From: CAYOWK01 sp964407665
GTDB taxonomy: Bacteria; Pseudomonadota; Alphaproteobacteria; Caulobacterales; Hyphomonadaceae
NCBI GenBank assembly: GCA_964407665.1
Contig: CAYOWK010000008.1
Location: 1-64,000 of the forward strand
DNA: 64,000 bases
Direction: 5' to 3'
How positions within the stretch are numbered: position 1 is the stretch's first letter; each line of letters opens with the position of its first letter. This document shows, piece by piece, positions 55,549 to 64,000 of the stretch. The notes below the pieces were generated by a model, which was not told the origin of the DNA, did not search any database, and saw only the letters and a program-made list of their open reading frames with translations. The position numbers and the translations under genes were made by a program.

Positions 55549-56205
55549 CTAACTGGTGCGCTGGTAGACCCGGTACGACCAGTAGGAATCGCCGCCGTCG
55601 CGGATGCATTTCCAGCCCTTGCGGGCCAGCGGACGGCGCAGCATGCGGTTGAACCAGCCATGGGCCGCCAGCACGACGTCGGCGCCCTCCTCGGCGGCGG
55701 CGATCAGGACGTCGGATGCCGCGGTGGCGCGGCGGCGGGTCTCGTCGACAGGCTCGTCGCCGTCATGGTGACCGAACAGCCAGACAAAGCGGGCGATCTT
55801 GTTCCAGGTCTTGGGAAGGTACTTCTTCTTTTCCGACCAGCGCGGCGGCGGCAGCGGCGCCTCGTTGAAGATATCAAGGTGGCGCACGGGCCGCCCGCCA
55901 GCGATCATGGCGGCTGTTTCCTGCGCGCGAGGGCGGCCGCTTGCGAAAATGATCACATCGCCACTGGCGTGTTTCAGCAGGTCGCCGGGGCACTGTTGTC
56001 CGCCAGCCAGAGAGCCCGTCTCGTAACGGCCCCACCAGTCGCGATACTCGCGCCAGTGCAGGCGCGGGCCAGCATCGCGGTCAAGCGCAGGCTTGCCGTG
56101 CCGGACCACGATGATCCGGCCCGGGCGCGGCGCCTTTCCGGGTCGACCGGCGGCGGACGGGCCTGAACGGGATTGGCCGGTGTCGGTCACCACCGCAGCA
56201 TCCAT
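55549..56205 (-). CDS. Histidine phosphatase family protein
   Basis: 218 residues. The phosphate-binding RHG (Arg35, His36, Gly37) opens the domain, and AAHGWFNRMLRR carries the second catalytic histidine. The region between is longer than in small SixA-type phosphatases. N-terminus is rich in Ser/Gly/Arg/Pro and not conserved. ATG 56205 is preferred over a TTG three codons earlier. Substrate unknown. Confidence 0.85.
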   Translation of the reverse strand: MDAAVVTDTGQSRSGPSAAGRPGKAPRPGRIIVVRHGKPALDRDAGPRLHWREYRDWWGRYETGSLAGGQQCPGDLLKHASGDVIIFASGRPRAQETAAMIAGGRPVRHLDIFNEAPLPPPRWSEKKKYLPKTWNKIARFVWLFGHHDGDEPVDETRRRATAASDVLIAAAEEGADVVLAAHGWFNRMLRRPLARKGWKCIRDGGDSYWSYRVYQRTS

Positions 56206-56311
56206 GAATAACAAGCCCTGACCAAACCCCGTCCAGCCACGATACGGCTGTCCGCCCCGCGCTGCTTAGACCATTCCGCGCGAGCGTCAAAAAGCCTTTT
56301 GCGAGAGACGG

Positions 56312-57193
56312 TCAGAGACCCTTCCAGAGACGCGGAGCTGCGCATTCCGCGCCCTCTGCCTGGCGGCAGCGGTGCAGGGTGAAGAGCACGGTGTCGGCAC
56401 GCCCGATCAGGTGATCGATGGGGACAAAGCCGATGGCGCGGTCCACGGTGCGCGCGTCGCACACCCCATTCCAGGCTTCCGGCGCCAGTTCGGCGAGGCC
56501 CGGATGGCCGGAACAGGCGCGGCTGTCCTCCGAATTGTCGCGGTTATCGCCCATCATGAAGACATGACCTTCGGGCACCTTGAAGATCGGCGTGCGGTCG
56601 AGCCCGGCGCTGTCGCGCCATTCCTGGATCAGGTGCGACCCTTTCTCACCCGGAAGCGTCTCGCGATACTCGGTCGCGGTGGTGAGCAGCCCGGGCGGGG
56701 CGTCGTAGGCGACGTAGCTGGTGCGCCGGACTTCCTCGCGGACGACTTCCTCGCCGTTGACCCAGAGATGCCCGCCGCGCATCTGCACAGTGTCGCCCGA
56801 CAGGCCGATCACGCGCTTGATCATGACCTTGCCGTCTGACGGATGCTGGAAGACTGCAACATCGCCGCGGTTGGGCGGCCGAACCCAGACGCCGTCCTTC
56901 GGATTGTCGTCATCCTCGCTGATGAACAGCTTGCCGAGGCCGAACGGAACCGAATTCCGGTTGTAGCCATAGACGAACTTGGCCACTGCCACCCGGTCGC
57001 CGACCTGCAGGGCCGGAACCATGCTCTCCGAGGGGATTGACCTCAACTCATAGACGAAGGTCGAAAACAGAAGCCAGAACGGCACAAAAACCGCGATCGT
57101 GAGCGCGGTTTCGCGAATTTCATGCGCCACGCGCTCGGCGACCGACTTCTTGTCGGCCTCCGCCGAGGGCTCCGAGGAGGTTTCCGTAGACAT
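56312..57193 (-). CDS. lepB: Signal peptidase I
   Basis: 293 residues. A basic/acidic cytoplasmic N-terminus leads one transmembrane segment (ALTIAVFVPFWLLFSTFVY). Catalytic Ser57 (IPSESMVP) and Lys126 (KVMIKRVIGLSGD) form the dyad. MMGDNRDNSEDSR is the S26 box E. It cleaves signal peptides of secreted preproteins at the periplasmic face. The stretch CSGHPGLAELAPEAWNGVC is an extra loop with two cysteines that may form a disulfide. Confidence 0.94.
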   Translation of the reverse strand: MSTETSSEPSAEADKKSVAERVAHEIRETALTIAVFVPFWLLFSTFVYELRSIPSESMVPALQVGDRVAVAKFVYGYNRNSVPFGLGKLFISEDDDNPKDGVWVRPPNRGDVAVFQHPSDGKVMIKRVIGLSGDTVQMRGGHLWVNGEEVVREEVRRTSYVAYDAPPGLLTTATEYRETLPGEKGSHLIQEWRDSAGLDRTPIFKVPEGHVFMMGDNRDNSEDSRACSGHPGLAELAPEAWNGVCDARTVDRAIGFVPIDHLIGRADTVLFTLHRCRQAEGAECAAPRLWKGL

Positions 57194-57278
57194 GCAACAA
57201 CTACCCTGCCTGGTCCCGCATCGCCCGTGACCATGGGCGCGCCGCAGCGCCTCATACGTTATGGATGCGACCGCCGCG

Positions 57279-58331
57279 TCAAGAGACCCGCGTGTATAGG
57301 GCGTCTTCCCCCGCTTGTCGGCGCGTCACGAGGCCCCGCCCCATCAGGCAGTTCAGGTGGGCGATCGTCTCGCCTGTCGCCATGCCCAGAACATCCGCCT
57401 CAATGGTGCGCGAGAACATCGCCGGGAACAGGTCCACGACCCGTTTTGGCTCGTCCAGCCGGTCGAGAACCCGCTGCAGGGCGACCTCATGCCCCCGGAC
57501 CAGCGCGTCCAGCCGCTTGTGGACGCCCCGGAAGGGCTCGTTGTGGGACGGCAGCACCAGCACATCTTCCGGCACCGCCGCCTTCAGCTTGATGCAGGAG
57601 GCGATCCAGTCGGCCAGGGGATCGGCGGCGGGCTCGGTGGGGAAGACCGAGACATTGGAGGAGATCCGGGGCAGCACCTGGTCGCCGGAAATCAGGACGT
57701 TCAGAGCCTCACTGTAAAGACAGGCGTGTTCAGGCGAGTGGCCGTTGCCGGTGATCACACGCCAGGTCTGGCCGCCGATCGAAAGTTCGTCGCCATCGCT
57801 GATCCGGCGGAAACCGTCCGGCAGCTGGGACACGGCTTTCCCGAACCCGCCAAAGCGGTCGACATAGCGGTCAAGGTCTTCCTGCGACCACCCGGCCGAG
57901 CGGTAGAACTTCACCCCGGCCTCTGGCGCCTCGCGGCCGGTATCCGCCACCAGCATCCTGCACGATATGTATTCGAGGCGGCTGATCCACAGCTCGCACT
58001 GGAACTTCCGGGTGATCCAGCCGGCCAGCCCGATATGGTCCGGGTGCATGTGGGTGACGATCACCCGCGTCACCGGCTTGCCGCCGAGCTTCTCGGCAAA
58101 GATGGTCCGCCAGTGCGCCTTGGTGATGCTGGTCTGGATGCCGGTGTCCACGATGGTCCAGCCCTCGCCATCCTCCAGCAGCCAGAGATTGATCCACTGC
58201 AGGCTGAACGGCAGGGGCATGCGGACCCAGTGGACGCCGGGCGCGACCTCAAGGGTCGTGCCGGGTTCCGGCGCCTCGGCGAACGGGTAGTCGTAGCGCG
58301 CGCGCTCGGTCTTGCCCTCGAAACCGTCCAT
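57279..58331 (-). CDS. MBL-fold metallo-hydrolase
   Basis: 350 residues. The metal motif THMHPDHIG (His94, His96, Asp98, His99) is intact, with GNGHSPEH and SGDQVLPRI giving further ligands. The C-terminal half (LPSHNEPF...LVRGHEVALQRVLDRL) adds a helical domain like that of the LACTB2/MBL group. ATG 58331 is supported by AAGGG 6 bases upstream. Not closely related to the 7365-8273 enzyme apart from the fold. Confidence 0.9.
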   Translation of the reverse strand: MDGFEGKTERARYDYPFAEAPEPGTTLEVAPGVHWVRMPLPFSLQWINLWLLEDGEGWTIVDTGIQTSITKAHWRTIFAEKLGGKPVTRVIVTHMHPDHIGLAGWITRKFQCELWISRLEYISCRMLVADTGREAPEAGVKFYRSAGWSQEDLDRYVDRFGGFGKAVSQLPDGFRRISDGDELSIGGQTWRVITGNGHSPEHACLYSEALNVLISGDQVLPRISSNVSVFPTEPAADPLADWIASCIKLKAAVPEDVLVLPSHNEPFRGVHKRLDALVRGHEVALQRVLDRLDEPKRVVDLFPAMFSRTIEADVLGMATGETIAHLNCLMGRGLVTRRQAGEDALYTRVS

Positions 58332-58519
58332 GGCGCGCCCTTCGATCAAACCAGAAATCGCTCTCTATATATGCAGCCATGCGCCTCGCAGCAAAGTGAC
58401 CCCCGCTACAGCCCCCACTTCATATCCTTATGCACATGCGGCCATTGCACTGCAGGCCCCGCCTTTGTAGCGATTGCAACATGGATCGGCGCGACATGCG
58501 CCTGCACCGGAGTCTCCTG

Positions 58520-59143
58520 ATGCGCTCATCTCTGCTCGCTATCGCCGCCGCCGTAGGCATCGCTTTTGCGCCCGCCGCCCTTGCGCAGTCTGCGAACGCG
58601 CCGGCCGGCGCCTATACGCTCGACAAGACCCACGCCAGCCTGCTCTGGAGCATCAAGCACCAGAACCTGTCGTTCTATCAGGCGCGCTTCACCGACTTCG
58701 ACATCCAGCTCACGTTCGACCCCAAGGACGTGACGAAGTCCAAGGTTGTCGCGACCGCCCAGCCCAAGTCGGTCGAGACCGACTATGCAAAGACCCGCCC
58801 GGCCACGAGCACCACCGACTGGAACGGCGAGCTTGCGAACGACCCGCGCTTCCTGAACTCGGGCAAGTTCCCCGAGATGAAGTTCGTCTCCACCAAGGTG
58901 ACAAAGACCACGGACACGACCGGCAAGATGACGGGCGACCTCACCTTCCTCGGCGTGACCAAGCCCGTGACCTTCGATGTCACCTATACGGGCGACCGCA
59001 ATGATCCCCGCGCGCAGAAACACAAGGTCGGCTTCCAGGCGGTCGGAACCTTCAAGCGCTCCGAGTTCGGCCTCACGTTCGGCATTCCGGCGCATGGCGA
59101 TGACATCCGCCTGCAGATCGACGCGGAGTTCGTCCAGAAGTAG
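58520..59143 (+). CDS. YceI-family exported lipocalin-like protein
   Basis: 207 residues. Signal peptide (LLAIAAAVGIAFAPAALAQ) then the YceI domain: GAYTLDKTHASLLWSIKHQNLSFYQARFTDFD, GDLTFLGVTKPVTFDVTYTG and the terminal GTFKRSEFGLTF. YceI proteins bind isoprenoid or fatty-acyl ligands in an eight-stranded barrel. Ribosome-binding site CGGAG precedes ATG 58520. First of three YceI-containing genes in tandem. Confidence 0.93.
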   Translation: MRSSLLAIAAAVGIAFAPAALAQSANAPAGAYTLDKTHASLLWSIKHQNLSFYQARFTDFDIQLTFDPKDVTKSKVVATAQPKSVETDYAKTRPATSTTDWNGELANDPRFLNSGKFPEMKFVSTKVTKTTDTTGKMTGDLTFLGVTKPVTFDVTYTGDRNDPRAQKHKVGFQAVGTFKRSEFGLTFGIPAHGDDIRLQIDAEFVQK

Positions 59144-59151
59144 ACAGAGAA

Positions 59152-59173
59152 CGGCCCGCCCTCCGGCGGGCCG
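59152..59173 (+). terminator. Hairpin between the two YceI genes
   Basis: A 9-bp stem CGGCCCGCC/GGCGGGCCG closes a CTCC loop. Without a T run it may act as an RNA stability element or weak terminator within the operon. Confidence 0.45.
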
Positions 59174-59196
59174 CTTCACTTCCGGGGATACGATCC

Positions 59197-59811
59197 ATGC
59201 GCACAGCCCTTATCGCCATCCTCCTTGCCGCCCTGCCGCTGGGTTCCTGCGCCATCACCGCGAGCCAGACGGTGCAGTCTGCCGGCGCCGGGGCCTACGC
59301 GCTGGAAAAACCGCACGCCTCGCTGACCTGGCGCGTGAAGCACATGGGCCTGTCGAGCTACACGGCGCGCTTCACCGACTTTGACGCCACGCTCGACTTC
59401 GATCCGGCGGCCGTCGAGACATCCAAGGTGAAGGCGGTCATCAATCCCCTTTCTGTGAGGACCGACCATCCGACCGACGCGGGGTGGGACGGACGCATCG
59501 GCAAGGACCTCTTCAAGGGCGAGCAGTTCCCGCAGATCGTTTTCGAATCGACTGCCATCCGCAAGACAGGCGAGTTCACCGGCGCCGTCACCGGAGACCT
59601 GACCTTCCTTGGCGTCACCAAACCGGTGACGCTCGATGTCACCTTCAACGGAGGCGCCAGGGCCGCGGCCCTCTATCAGGGCAAGGACGCCGTCGGCTTT
59701 TCGGCGCACGGGACGCTGAAGCGGTCCGACTTCGGCTCAACGCGCTATGCGGCGTTCGTCGGGGATGAAGTGGAAATCATCATCGAGGCGGAATTCACGA
59801 AGGGAGGCTAG
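59197..59811 (+). CDS. YceI-family lipoprotein
   Basis: 204 residues. Signal ends LPLGSC (Cys18), so it is probably lipid-anchored. The YceI barrel follows (GAYALEKPHASLTWRVKHMGLSSYTARFTDFD and GDLTFLGVTKPVTLDVTFNG). It is about half identical by eye to the preceding gene, indicating duplication with a new membrane anchor. Confidence 0.92.
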   Translation: MRTALIAILLAALPLGSCAITASQTVQSAGAGAYALEKPHASLTWRVKHMGLSSYTARFTDFDATLDFDPAAVETSKVKAVINPLSVRTDHPTDAGWDGRIGKDLFKGEQFPQIVFESTAIRKTGEFTGAVTGDLTFLGVTKPVTLDVTFNGGARAAALYQGKDAVGFSAHGTLKRSDFGSTRYAAFVGDEVEIIIEAEFTKGG

Positions 59812-59902
59812 TTCGCCCCTTCCCCGTCCGGCCTCAAGACCCCACTCTCCTTACCGATCCAGACCCAATACCCCCGACCACTCACCCACGAGACCCGCCG
59901 CC

Positions 59903-61150
59903 ATGACCGCAGATGCAGGCAAGCGCTATACAAGCGTCGCTATCCTTCTCCACTGGCTGATTGCCGCCGGGATCATCGGCATGATCGCCCTGGGCTGGAT
60001 CATGGGCGACATGGATCGCAACGACCCCCTGCGCACGCCTCTTTATGAGTGGCACAAGTCGATCGGGCTCAGCATCCTCCTGCTCAGCCTCGCGCGGATC
60101 GCCTGGCGTCTGATGAACCCGGCGCCGCCCGAGCCGCCCATGCCAGGCTGGCAGGCGAAAGCAGCCGGGGCCGTGCACATCGCCTTCTACGTCCTGATTA
60201 TCGCCATGCCGCTGACCGGCTGGCTCTATTCCTCGCTCGCCCGTTCGGGCGGGACCGAATTCTGGGGCCTGCCCTGGACCGACCTTCCCGGCAGCAGCCT
60301 GCTGCAGGGCGATGCGCGGCAGGCGATCCGTCCGCAGGTCGAAAACGTTCACTCCAAACTTGCATGGGTGGCCATCGTGCTTCTTGCTCTTCATGTCGCC
60401 GGCGCTCTCAAACACCAGTTCGTGGACAAGGACGGCCTTCTCGCGCGCATGGCGCCCGGCCTCTTCGGACGGACAGAGGGTCCCTTCAAACCGGCGCGCG
60501 GCGGACTGATCGCTGCGGGAATCGCGGTGCTGGTCGCCGGAGCCGGTCTCGGGCTGGGCGCCTCGCAGGGCGGCGACGTCGCCGTTGCGCTTGACGAGCC
60601 GCCCGCTGCTGCTCCCTCGCCGGAAGTCTCCGCCGCGCCTGCGTGGGCCATCGATGCGGCCCAGAGCGCTATCGTCTTCAAGTCGGCCTACATGGGCCGC
60701 CCCTTCGAAGGACGGTTCAGCAACTGGACCGGCGACATCCGCTTCGATCCGGACAAGCCGGAGACCTCGACTGTACGGATCGTCATCCCCACGGCGCAGG
60801 TGAGCACGGGCGAGGCCTACTTCGACGAGAACGTCACGGAAGGCGACTGGTTCGACAGCCGCACGCATCCCGAGGCCATCTACGAGGTGTCCGCCGGCGG
60901 CATTCTGAAGAACTCGGACGGCTCCTATGAAGCGACGGGCGTGCTGACGCTGAAGGGCGAAGCCTATCCGCTGCGTCTGCCCTTCACGCTGACCATCGAT
61001 GGCGCCAGCGCGAAGATGCACGCCGAGCTCACCGTGCAGCGGACCGCTCTTGGAGTCGGCCGTGACACGCTGACCGAAGAGAAGGGCGACGCCGAATGGG
61101 TGACCGATGGCGTCAGTCTCGTCATCGATGTCGCCGCTCAACGTCAGTGA
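59903..61150 (+). CDS. Cytochrome b561 domain fused to a YceI domain
   Basis: 415 residues. The N-terminal cytochrome b561 domain (1-200) has four hydrophobic helices. Haem-ligand histidines are likely in LLHWLIAA, YEWHKSIG, AVHIAFY and NVHSKLAW/LALHVAG. A linker helix (LIAAGIAVLVAGAGLGLGA) leads to a periplasmic YceI domain (about 240-415, AWAIDAAQSAIVFKSAYMGRPFEGRF). The fusion implies that YceI's isoprenoid ligand, perhaps a quinone, is oxidised or reduced by the haem protein. Confidence 0.93.
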   Translation: MTADAGKRYTSVAILLHWLIAAGIIGMIALGWIMGDMDRNDPLRTPLYEWHKSIGLSILLLSLARIAWRLMNPAPPEPPMPGWQAKAAGAVHIAFYVLIIAMPLTGWLYSSLARSGGTEFWGLPWTDLPGSSLLQGDARQAIRPQVENVHSKLAWVAIVLLALHVAGALKHQFVDKDGLLARMAPGLFGRTEGPFKPARGGLIAAGIAVLVAGAGLGLGASQGGDVAVALDEPPAAAPSPEVSAAPAWAIDAAQSAIVFKSAYMGRPFEGRFSNWTGDIRFDPDKPETSTVRIVIPTAQVSTGEAYFDENVTEGDWFDSRTHPEAIYEVSAGGILKNSDGSYEATGVLTLKGEAYPLRLPFTLTIDGASAKMHAELTVQRTALGVGRDTLTEEKGDAEWVTDGVSLVIDVAAQRQ

Positions 61151-61397
61151 GCTGCGAGCCGGTGCGCGACTCGCAGTGTGAGTCGCCGCGTCGTGTGATC
61201 CTCTGCGGATCGAACGCTCTTCGCATAACGCGTGGCGGCGCTCTTCACATCGCGAAAATGTGTGGCGTGCTTGCATCAGCCCGGAATGAAAATGTGAGCG
61301 ACGCGATGCAGCTTCGCCATGCGTTCGAGGCGCCCGAGGGACGCTTCGCAGGTGCAACGCGGCGGCGCGCGACGAGCCTCCAGACGGCGGCGCAACG

Positions 61398-62390
61398 ATG
61401 AGCGGGCCGCGCGACGGCGAGCGCGAGACGGCTGCCGAAACAGTGACGCCAACCTCCGCGAATCTGGCGCGCGCGGCGACCATTCTGGAGGCCGGAGGAC
61501 TCGTCGCCGTCCCCACCGAGACGGTCTACGGACTTGCCGCCGACGCCACCAACGGTCGCGCCGTGGCAGGCATCTACGCGGCCAAGGGCAGACCGTCCTT
61601 CAACCCCCTCATCTGCCACGTGAGCGACCTTGAGATGGCGGAATCCATCGCCGTCTTCACACCGCTGGCGCGCCGTCTCGCCGATGCCTTCTGGCCTGGT
61701 CCGCTGACCCTGGTGCTGCCGAAGTCGGCCACGTGCCCGGTCAGCGAGCTGGCCACCGCAGGCCTGTCCACAATTGCGGTGCGAATGCCAAAACATCCCG
61801 CAACCACGGAGATTATCGCCCGTCTCCGCAGGCCCATCGCAGCGCCATCCGCCAACCCGTCGGAGCAACTTTCGCCGACCAGCGCAGCTCATGTGGCGGC
61901 GGCGCTGGGCCTGCGCATCGACCTCATCGTCGATGGCGGCGTGTGCCCAGCGGGGATCGAATCCAGCATCGTCGCGGTGATGGAGGATGGCTGCACGCTG
62001 CTACGTCCCGGCGCTCTCGCACGCGCCGATATCGAAGCGATCACCGGTCCGCTGAAGGCGCCTGATCCCGAGAGCGGCGTCGTCGCGCCCGGCATGATGC
62101 GGCGTCACTATGCACCGTCCGCGCGTCTGCGGACCAACGCGACGAGCGTCGGATCCGGGGAGGCGTTTCTCGGTTTCGGAGCGCCTCCGGCTGGTGTCGA
62201 GGCGGCGATGAATCTCTCTGCGCGCGGTGATCTCGCGGAGGCTGCAGCCAACCTCTTCTCGATGCTGCGACTGCTCGATGAAACTGTCGGCGCCATCGCC
62301 GTCGCTCCGATTCCGGAGACGGGACTCGGTGAAGGAATCAACGATCGCCTTGCAAGAGCGTCTGCCTCTCCTCCGAAAGTTCGTGTATGA
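61398..62390 (+). CDS. L-threonylcarbamoyladenylate synthase (Sua5/YrdC type)
   Basis: 330 residues. The YrdC core (about 18-220) has VAVPTETVYGLAADA, YAAKGRPSFNPLICHV, FWPGPLTLVL and APSANPSEQLSPTSAAHV. A C-terminal Sua5-type extension (PGMMRRHYAPSARLR) closes over the active site. It makes the intermediate for t6A at position 37 of ANN-decoding tRNAs. Long Sua5 form, not short TsaC. Confidence 0.94.
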   Translation: MSGPRDGERETAAETVTPTSANLARAATILEAGGLVAVPTETVYGLAADATNGRAVAGIYAAKGRPSFNPLICHVSDLEMAESIAVFTPLARRLADAFWPGPLTLVLPKSATCPVSELATAGLSTIAVRMPKHPATTEIIARLRRPIAAPSANPSEQLSPTSAAHVAAALGLRIDLIVDGGVCPAGIESSIVAVMEDGCTLLRPGALARADIEAITGPLKAPDPESGVVAPGMMRRHYAPSARLRTNATSVGSGEAFLGFGAPPAGVEAAMNLSARGDLAEAAANLFSMLRLLDETVGAIAVAPIPETGLGEGINDRLARASASPPKVRV

Positions 62391-62489
62391 CAGATTCGTT
62401 GAGTCGGACTCGAGAAGGGCCGGCGCAACACGAAATGGGAGAGGACTCACAACAACCTCTCTTGTGGGACCATCAAGGAGAACCACCGA

Positions 62490-62651
62490 ATGGCCACTGC
62501 CAAGAAACCCGCCGCGAAACCGGCTGCCAAACCCGCCGCGAAAGCTGCTGCGAAACCCGCCGCGAAGCCTGCTGCGAAAACGGCTGCTGCGAAACCCGCC
62601 GCGAAGAAAGCCGCTGCTCCTGCAAAGAAGCCGGCTGCGAAGAAGAAGTAA
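62490..62651 (+). CDS. 53-residue histone-H1-like Lys/Ala/Pro-rich protein
   Basis: MATAKKPAAKPAAKPAAK is followed by a run of KPAAK-like repeats up to KKPAAKKK and a TAA stop. All of it is Lys, Ala, Pro and Thr. This is the make-up of bacterial histone-H1-like (Hc1/AlgP-type) C-terminal tails, which bind DNA. AGGAG lies 10 bases before ATG 62490. A strong terminator follows about 110 bases later, indicating its own transcript. It is too short for standard length cut-offs. Confidence 0.75.
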   Translation: MATAKKPAAKPAAKPAAKAAAKPAAKPAAKTAAAKPAAKKAAAPAKKPAAKKK

Positions 62652-62761
62652 CTTCTTCCGGTTCTCACCGTCTGGCTCCGGCTCAATCGGAGCGACGTCC
62701 CCACAAGGACTGGCCGCCAGGCGGCAGACGGTTACAGAACCTCGAGTGTAGACTTTTCTGA

Positions 62762-62797
62762 GCGCCCGTTCCCACAAGGAGCGGGCGCTTCCTTTTT
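62762..62797 (+). terminator. Rho-independent terminator after the H1-like gene
   Basis: An 11-bp stem GCGCCCGTTCC/GGAGCGGGCGC (one T-G pair) has a CACAA loop and is followed within 4 bases by TTTTT. Confidence 0.85.
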
Positions 62798-63462
62798 CAG
62801 GTTGCGACGGCGCCATGCCCGCCGCCTGCAGTGAAGCCGATCCGGAGACGCAGGCGATGCGCCGTCGCCGCCCGGAGATCGATAGCCAGGGCATCGACCA
62901 AAACGGCATCGCGCCGCCGGCCGTGGACGGGCGCGAAGGAACAGGGTCCTCGCATCCCTTCGATCGACCCGCCAGGCGATGGCATAGACCCCGCGATCAC
63001 GGGCCCGTTCATGCCGCCGCAAGCCGGGATCCACGAACCGTCTGGCGCGCAGCACAGGATTTGAGCGGCGGGCGCCGCGTGACTTCACAACATGTCGTGC
63101 TGGCGCCCCTGGGTTGCGCCCCCGCAGGCTGAGCGCCGCCGGAGGCTGCGTCGAAGGGCGTCGGACGCAGCGGGTAAGGCCAGAGAAGTTATGCGACCGC
63201 CCTCACCCGGTTGGTAGAGTGCGGGGATCGTCGATGCCTTGCCCTCCGCGTGTGGCCTGCAAAGCCGGGAAATTCGCCCAACAGGAGAACCCGGACGGCG
63301 GCACGCGCCATGCATGAAGGCGGTCAGCGCCCGGTTTCTGCCTGGGGAAGAATCCGCAAGCGCGCACGGGCCTTCACACGGTAGTCTCCGGTTGTGGACA
63401 TACTGGCGCGGTCGTAGGGTGCGACCGGGCTAACGGGGCAGTGCGGTTTTCGGGGACTGAAC
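62798..63462. other. Gap with possible ncRNA hairpin and REP fragment
   Basis: No convincing gene. The reverse complement around 63010-63045 resembles a widespread REP (GTGGATCCCGGCTTG-type). A stable hairpin GCTGCGTC/GACGCAGC (63145-63171) begins a GC-rich structured stretch extending to about 63260 that I cannot assign to a known RNA. Confidence 0.4.
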
Positions 63463-64000
63463 GTGATCGAAATCGTCGTCATTATCCTGGCTGTGCTGGT
63501 CGCGGCCCTGCTCGCCTTCCTGATCTATCGGGGTGTCCGCACCTACGATGCAGGCGCCCATGCAACCTTCATCACCACCAAGAACGGCGACTATTATGGC
63601 GCCCTGCGCGCGCCGATCACGCTGTGGGACCCGACGGTGAAAGTCCTCAAGGAGCGGCATGCGCCGGACATCTCCGTGATGACCCATGACGCTGGCGGAA
63701 CAGATTACTTCGAGAAGTCGCTGGTGAACCGCCGGACGGGTGAGATCTCGCTGCGGGTCAACGTGTGCGCCCCCCGCCCGTTCGTCTCGCGCACCTCAGA
63801 CAAGAAGCAGCTGCGCATCAAGTGCCGGGTCGCCTTCCAGCTGGACGTCGACCGCATCCAGATTCCCGCCCAGCTTCAGGGCTTCGCCACGCTTCTCTCG
63901 GCCCGGGTGGAAAACCTGTTCGACAACGCCATTGGGGAATTCGAGGACCAGGAAGTCTTCGCCCGCCAGAGCGAGATCGAGGCGCGGGTGCTGCGGACGC
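63463..64000 (+). CDS. SPFH/band-7 membrane protein, 5' part
   Basis: At least 179 residues, cut by the window end. GTG 63463 has GGGGA 6 bases upstream. One N-terminal transmembrane segment (IVVIILAVLVAALLAFLIY) is followed by YYGALRAPITLWDPTVKVL and, further on, KKQLRIKCRVAFQLDVDRIQIPAQLQGF, then a helical part with FEDQEVFARQSEIEARV. This is the layout of stomatin/prohibitin-like SPFH proteins that organise membrane domains or protease complexes. Confidence 0.75.
   Translation, partial: MIEIVVIILAVLVAALLAFLIYRGVRTYDAGAHATFITTKNGDYYGALRAPITLWDPTVKVLKERHAPDISVMTHDAGGTDYFEKSLVNRRTGEISLRVNVCAPRPFVSRTSDKKQLRIKCRVAFQLDVDRIQIPAQLQGFATLLSARVENLFDNAIGEFEDQEVFARQSEIEARVLRT

Noticed and set aside
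62815..63132. 105-codon frame after the H1-like terminator
   Set aside because: Composition matches translated REP sequence; no ribosome-binding site and no motif.

Overview
The window is a stretch of GC-rich bacterial chromosome carrying mostly single-copy housekeeping and metabolic genes. The gene families point to an alphaproteobacterium, probably near Caulobacterales/Hyphomonadales. Supporting signs are the initiator-type tRNA layout, a GTP-type PEP carboxykinase, an xseB-ispA-dxs cluster, Ku/LigD end joining, YceI proteins paired with cytochrome b561, and REP-like intergenic palindromes. This placement is inferred from gene content, not from a marker gene. No rRNA operon, CRISPR array, transposase or phage gene was found.

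Layout. 0-8.3 kb: a structured repeat, then ku-ligD (non-homologous end joining), an Hsp70-like ATPase, tRNA-Gln, tRNA-Pro, sppA and a metallo-hydrolase. 8.3-15 kb: an unknown ATP-grasp-like protein, a DUF442 phosphatase-like protein, and an oligopeptide ABC importer whose permease pair and binding protein are split by a reversed LuxR-type/DUF4199 membrane pair. 15-17.8 kb: a TetR - haloalkane dehalogenase - DUF1330 operon with overlapping stop/start codons, then an ArsR-SRPBCC pair with its own palindromic operator. 18-23.4 kb: a large unrecognised protein, DUF1499, an acyl-CoA synthetase and a glycerophosphodiesterase. 23.9-30.8 kb: pckG, a 1.1 kb repeat-rich gap holding the second structured repeat, and a patch of small acetyltransferase and membrane genes that includes two apparent frameshifts and a 22-bp direct repeat.

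30.8-42.7 kb: a cyclase-family hydrolase, pdxH, an exported glutathione peroxidase, a divergent SDR/hotdog pair around a perfect inverted repeat, a serine hydrolase preceded by the third structured repeat, a 133-bp giant palindrome, an MDR oxidoreductase, aroC, a glycine-zipper protein, tlyA and a Cu/Zn SOD. 42.7-50.6 kb: an ABC permease fused to an M1 aminopeptidase with its ATPase, a ZntB/CorA transporter and a second acyl-CoA synthetase. 50.7-58.3 kb: an acetyltransferase, hemerythrin, dxs, ispA, xseB, a histidine phosphatase, lepB and a second metallo-hydrolase. 58.5-64 kb: three YceI-domain genes (the third fused to cytochrome b561), a Sua5/YrdC-type tRNA-modification enzyme, a 53-residue histone-H1-like protein and a truncated SPFH/band-7 gene.

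The most unusual signal is a dispersed element present three times (about 25-154, 26519-26646 and 37419-37549, the last on the minus strand). Its copies share four helices, paired bases that change together, and GNRA-type tetraloops. In all three places it points toward the gene downstream on its own strand.
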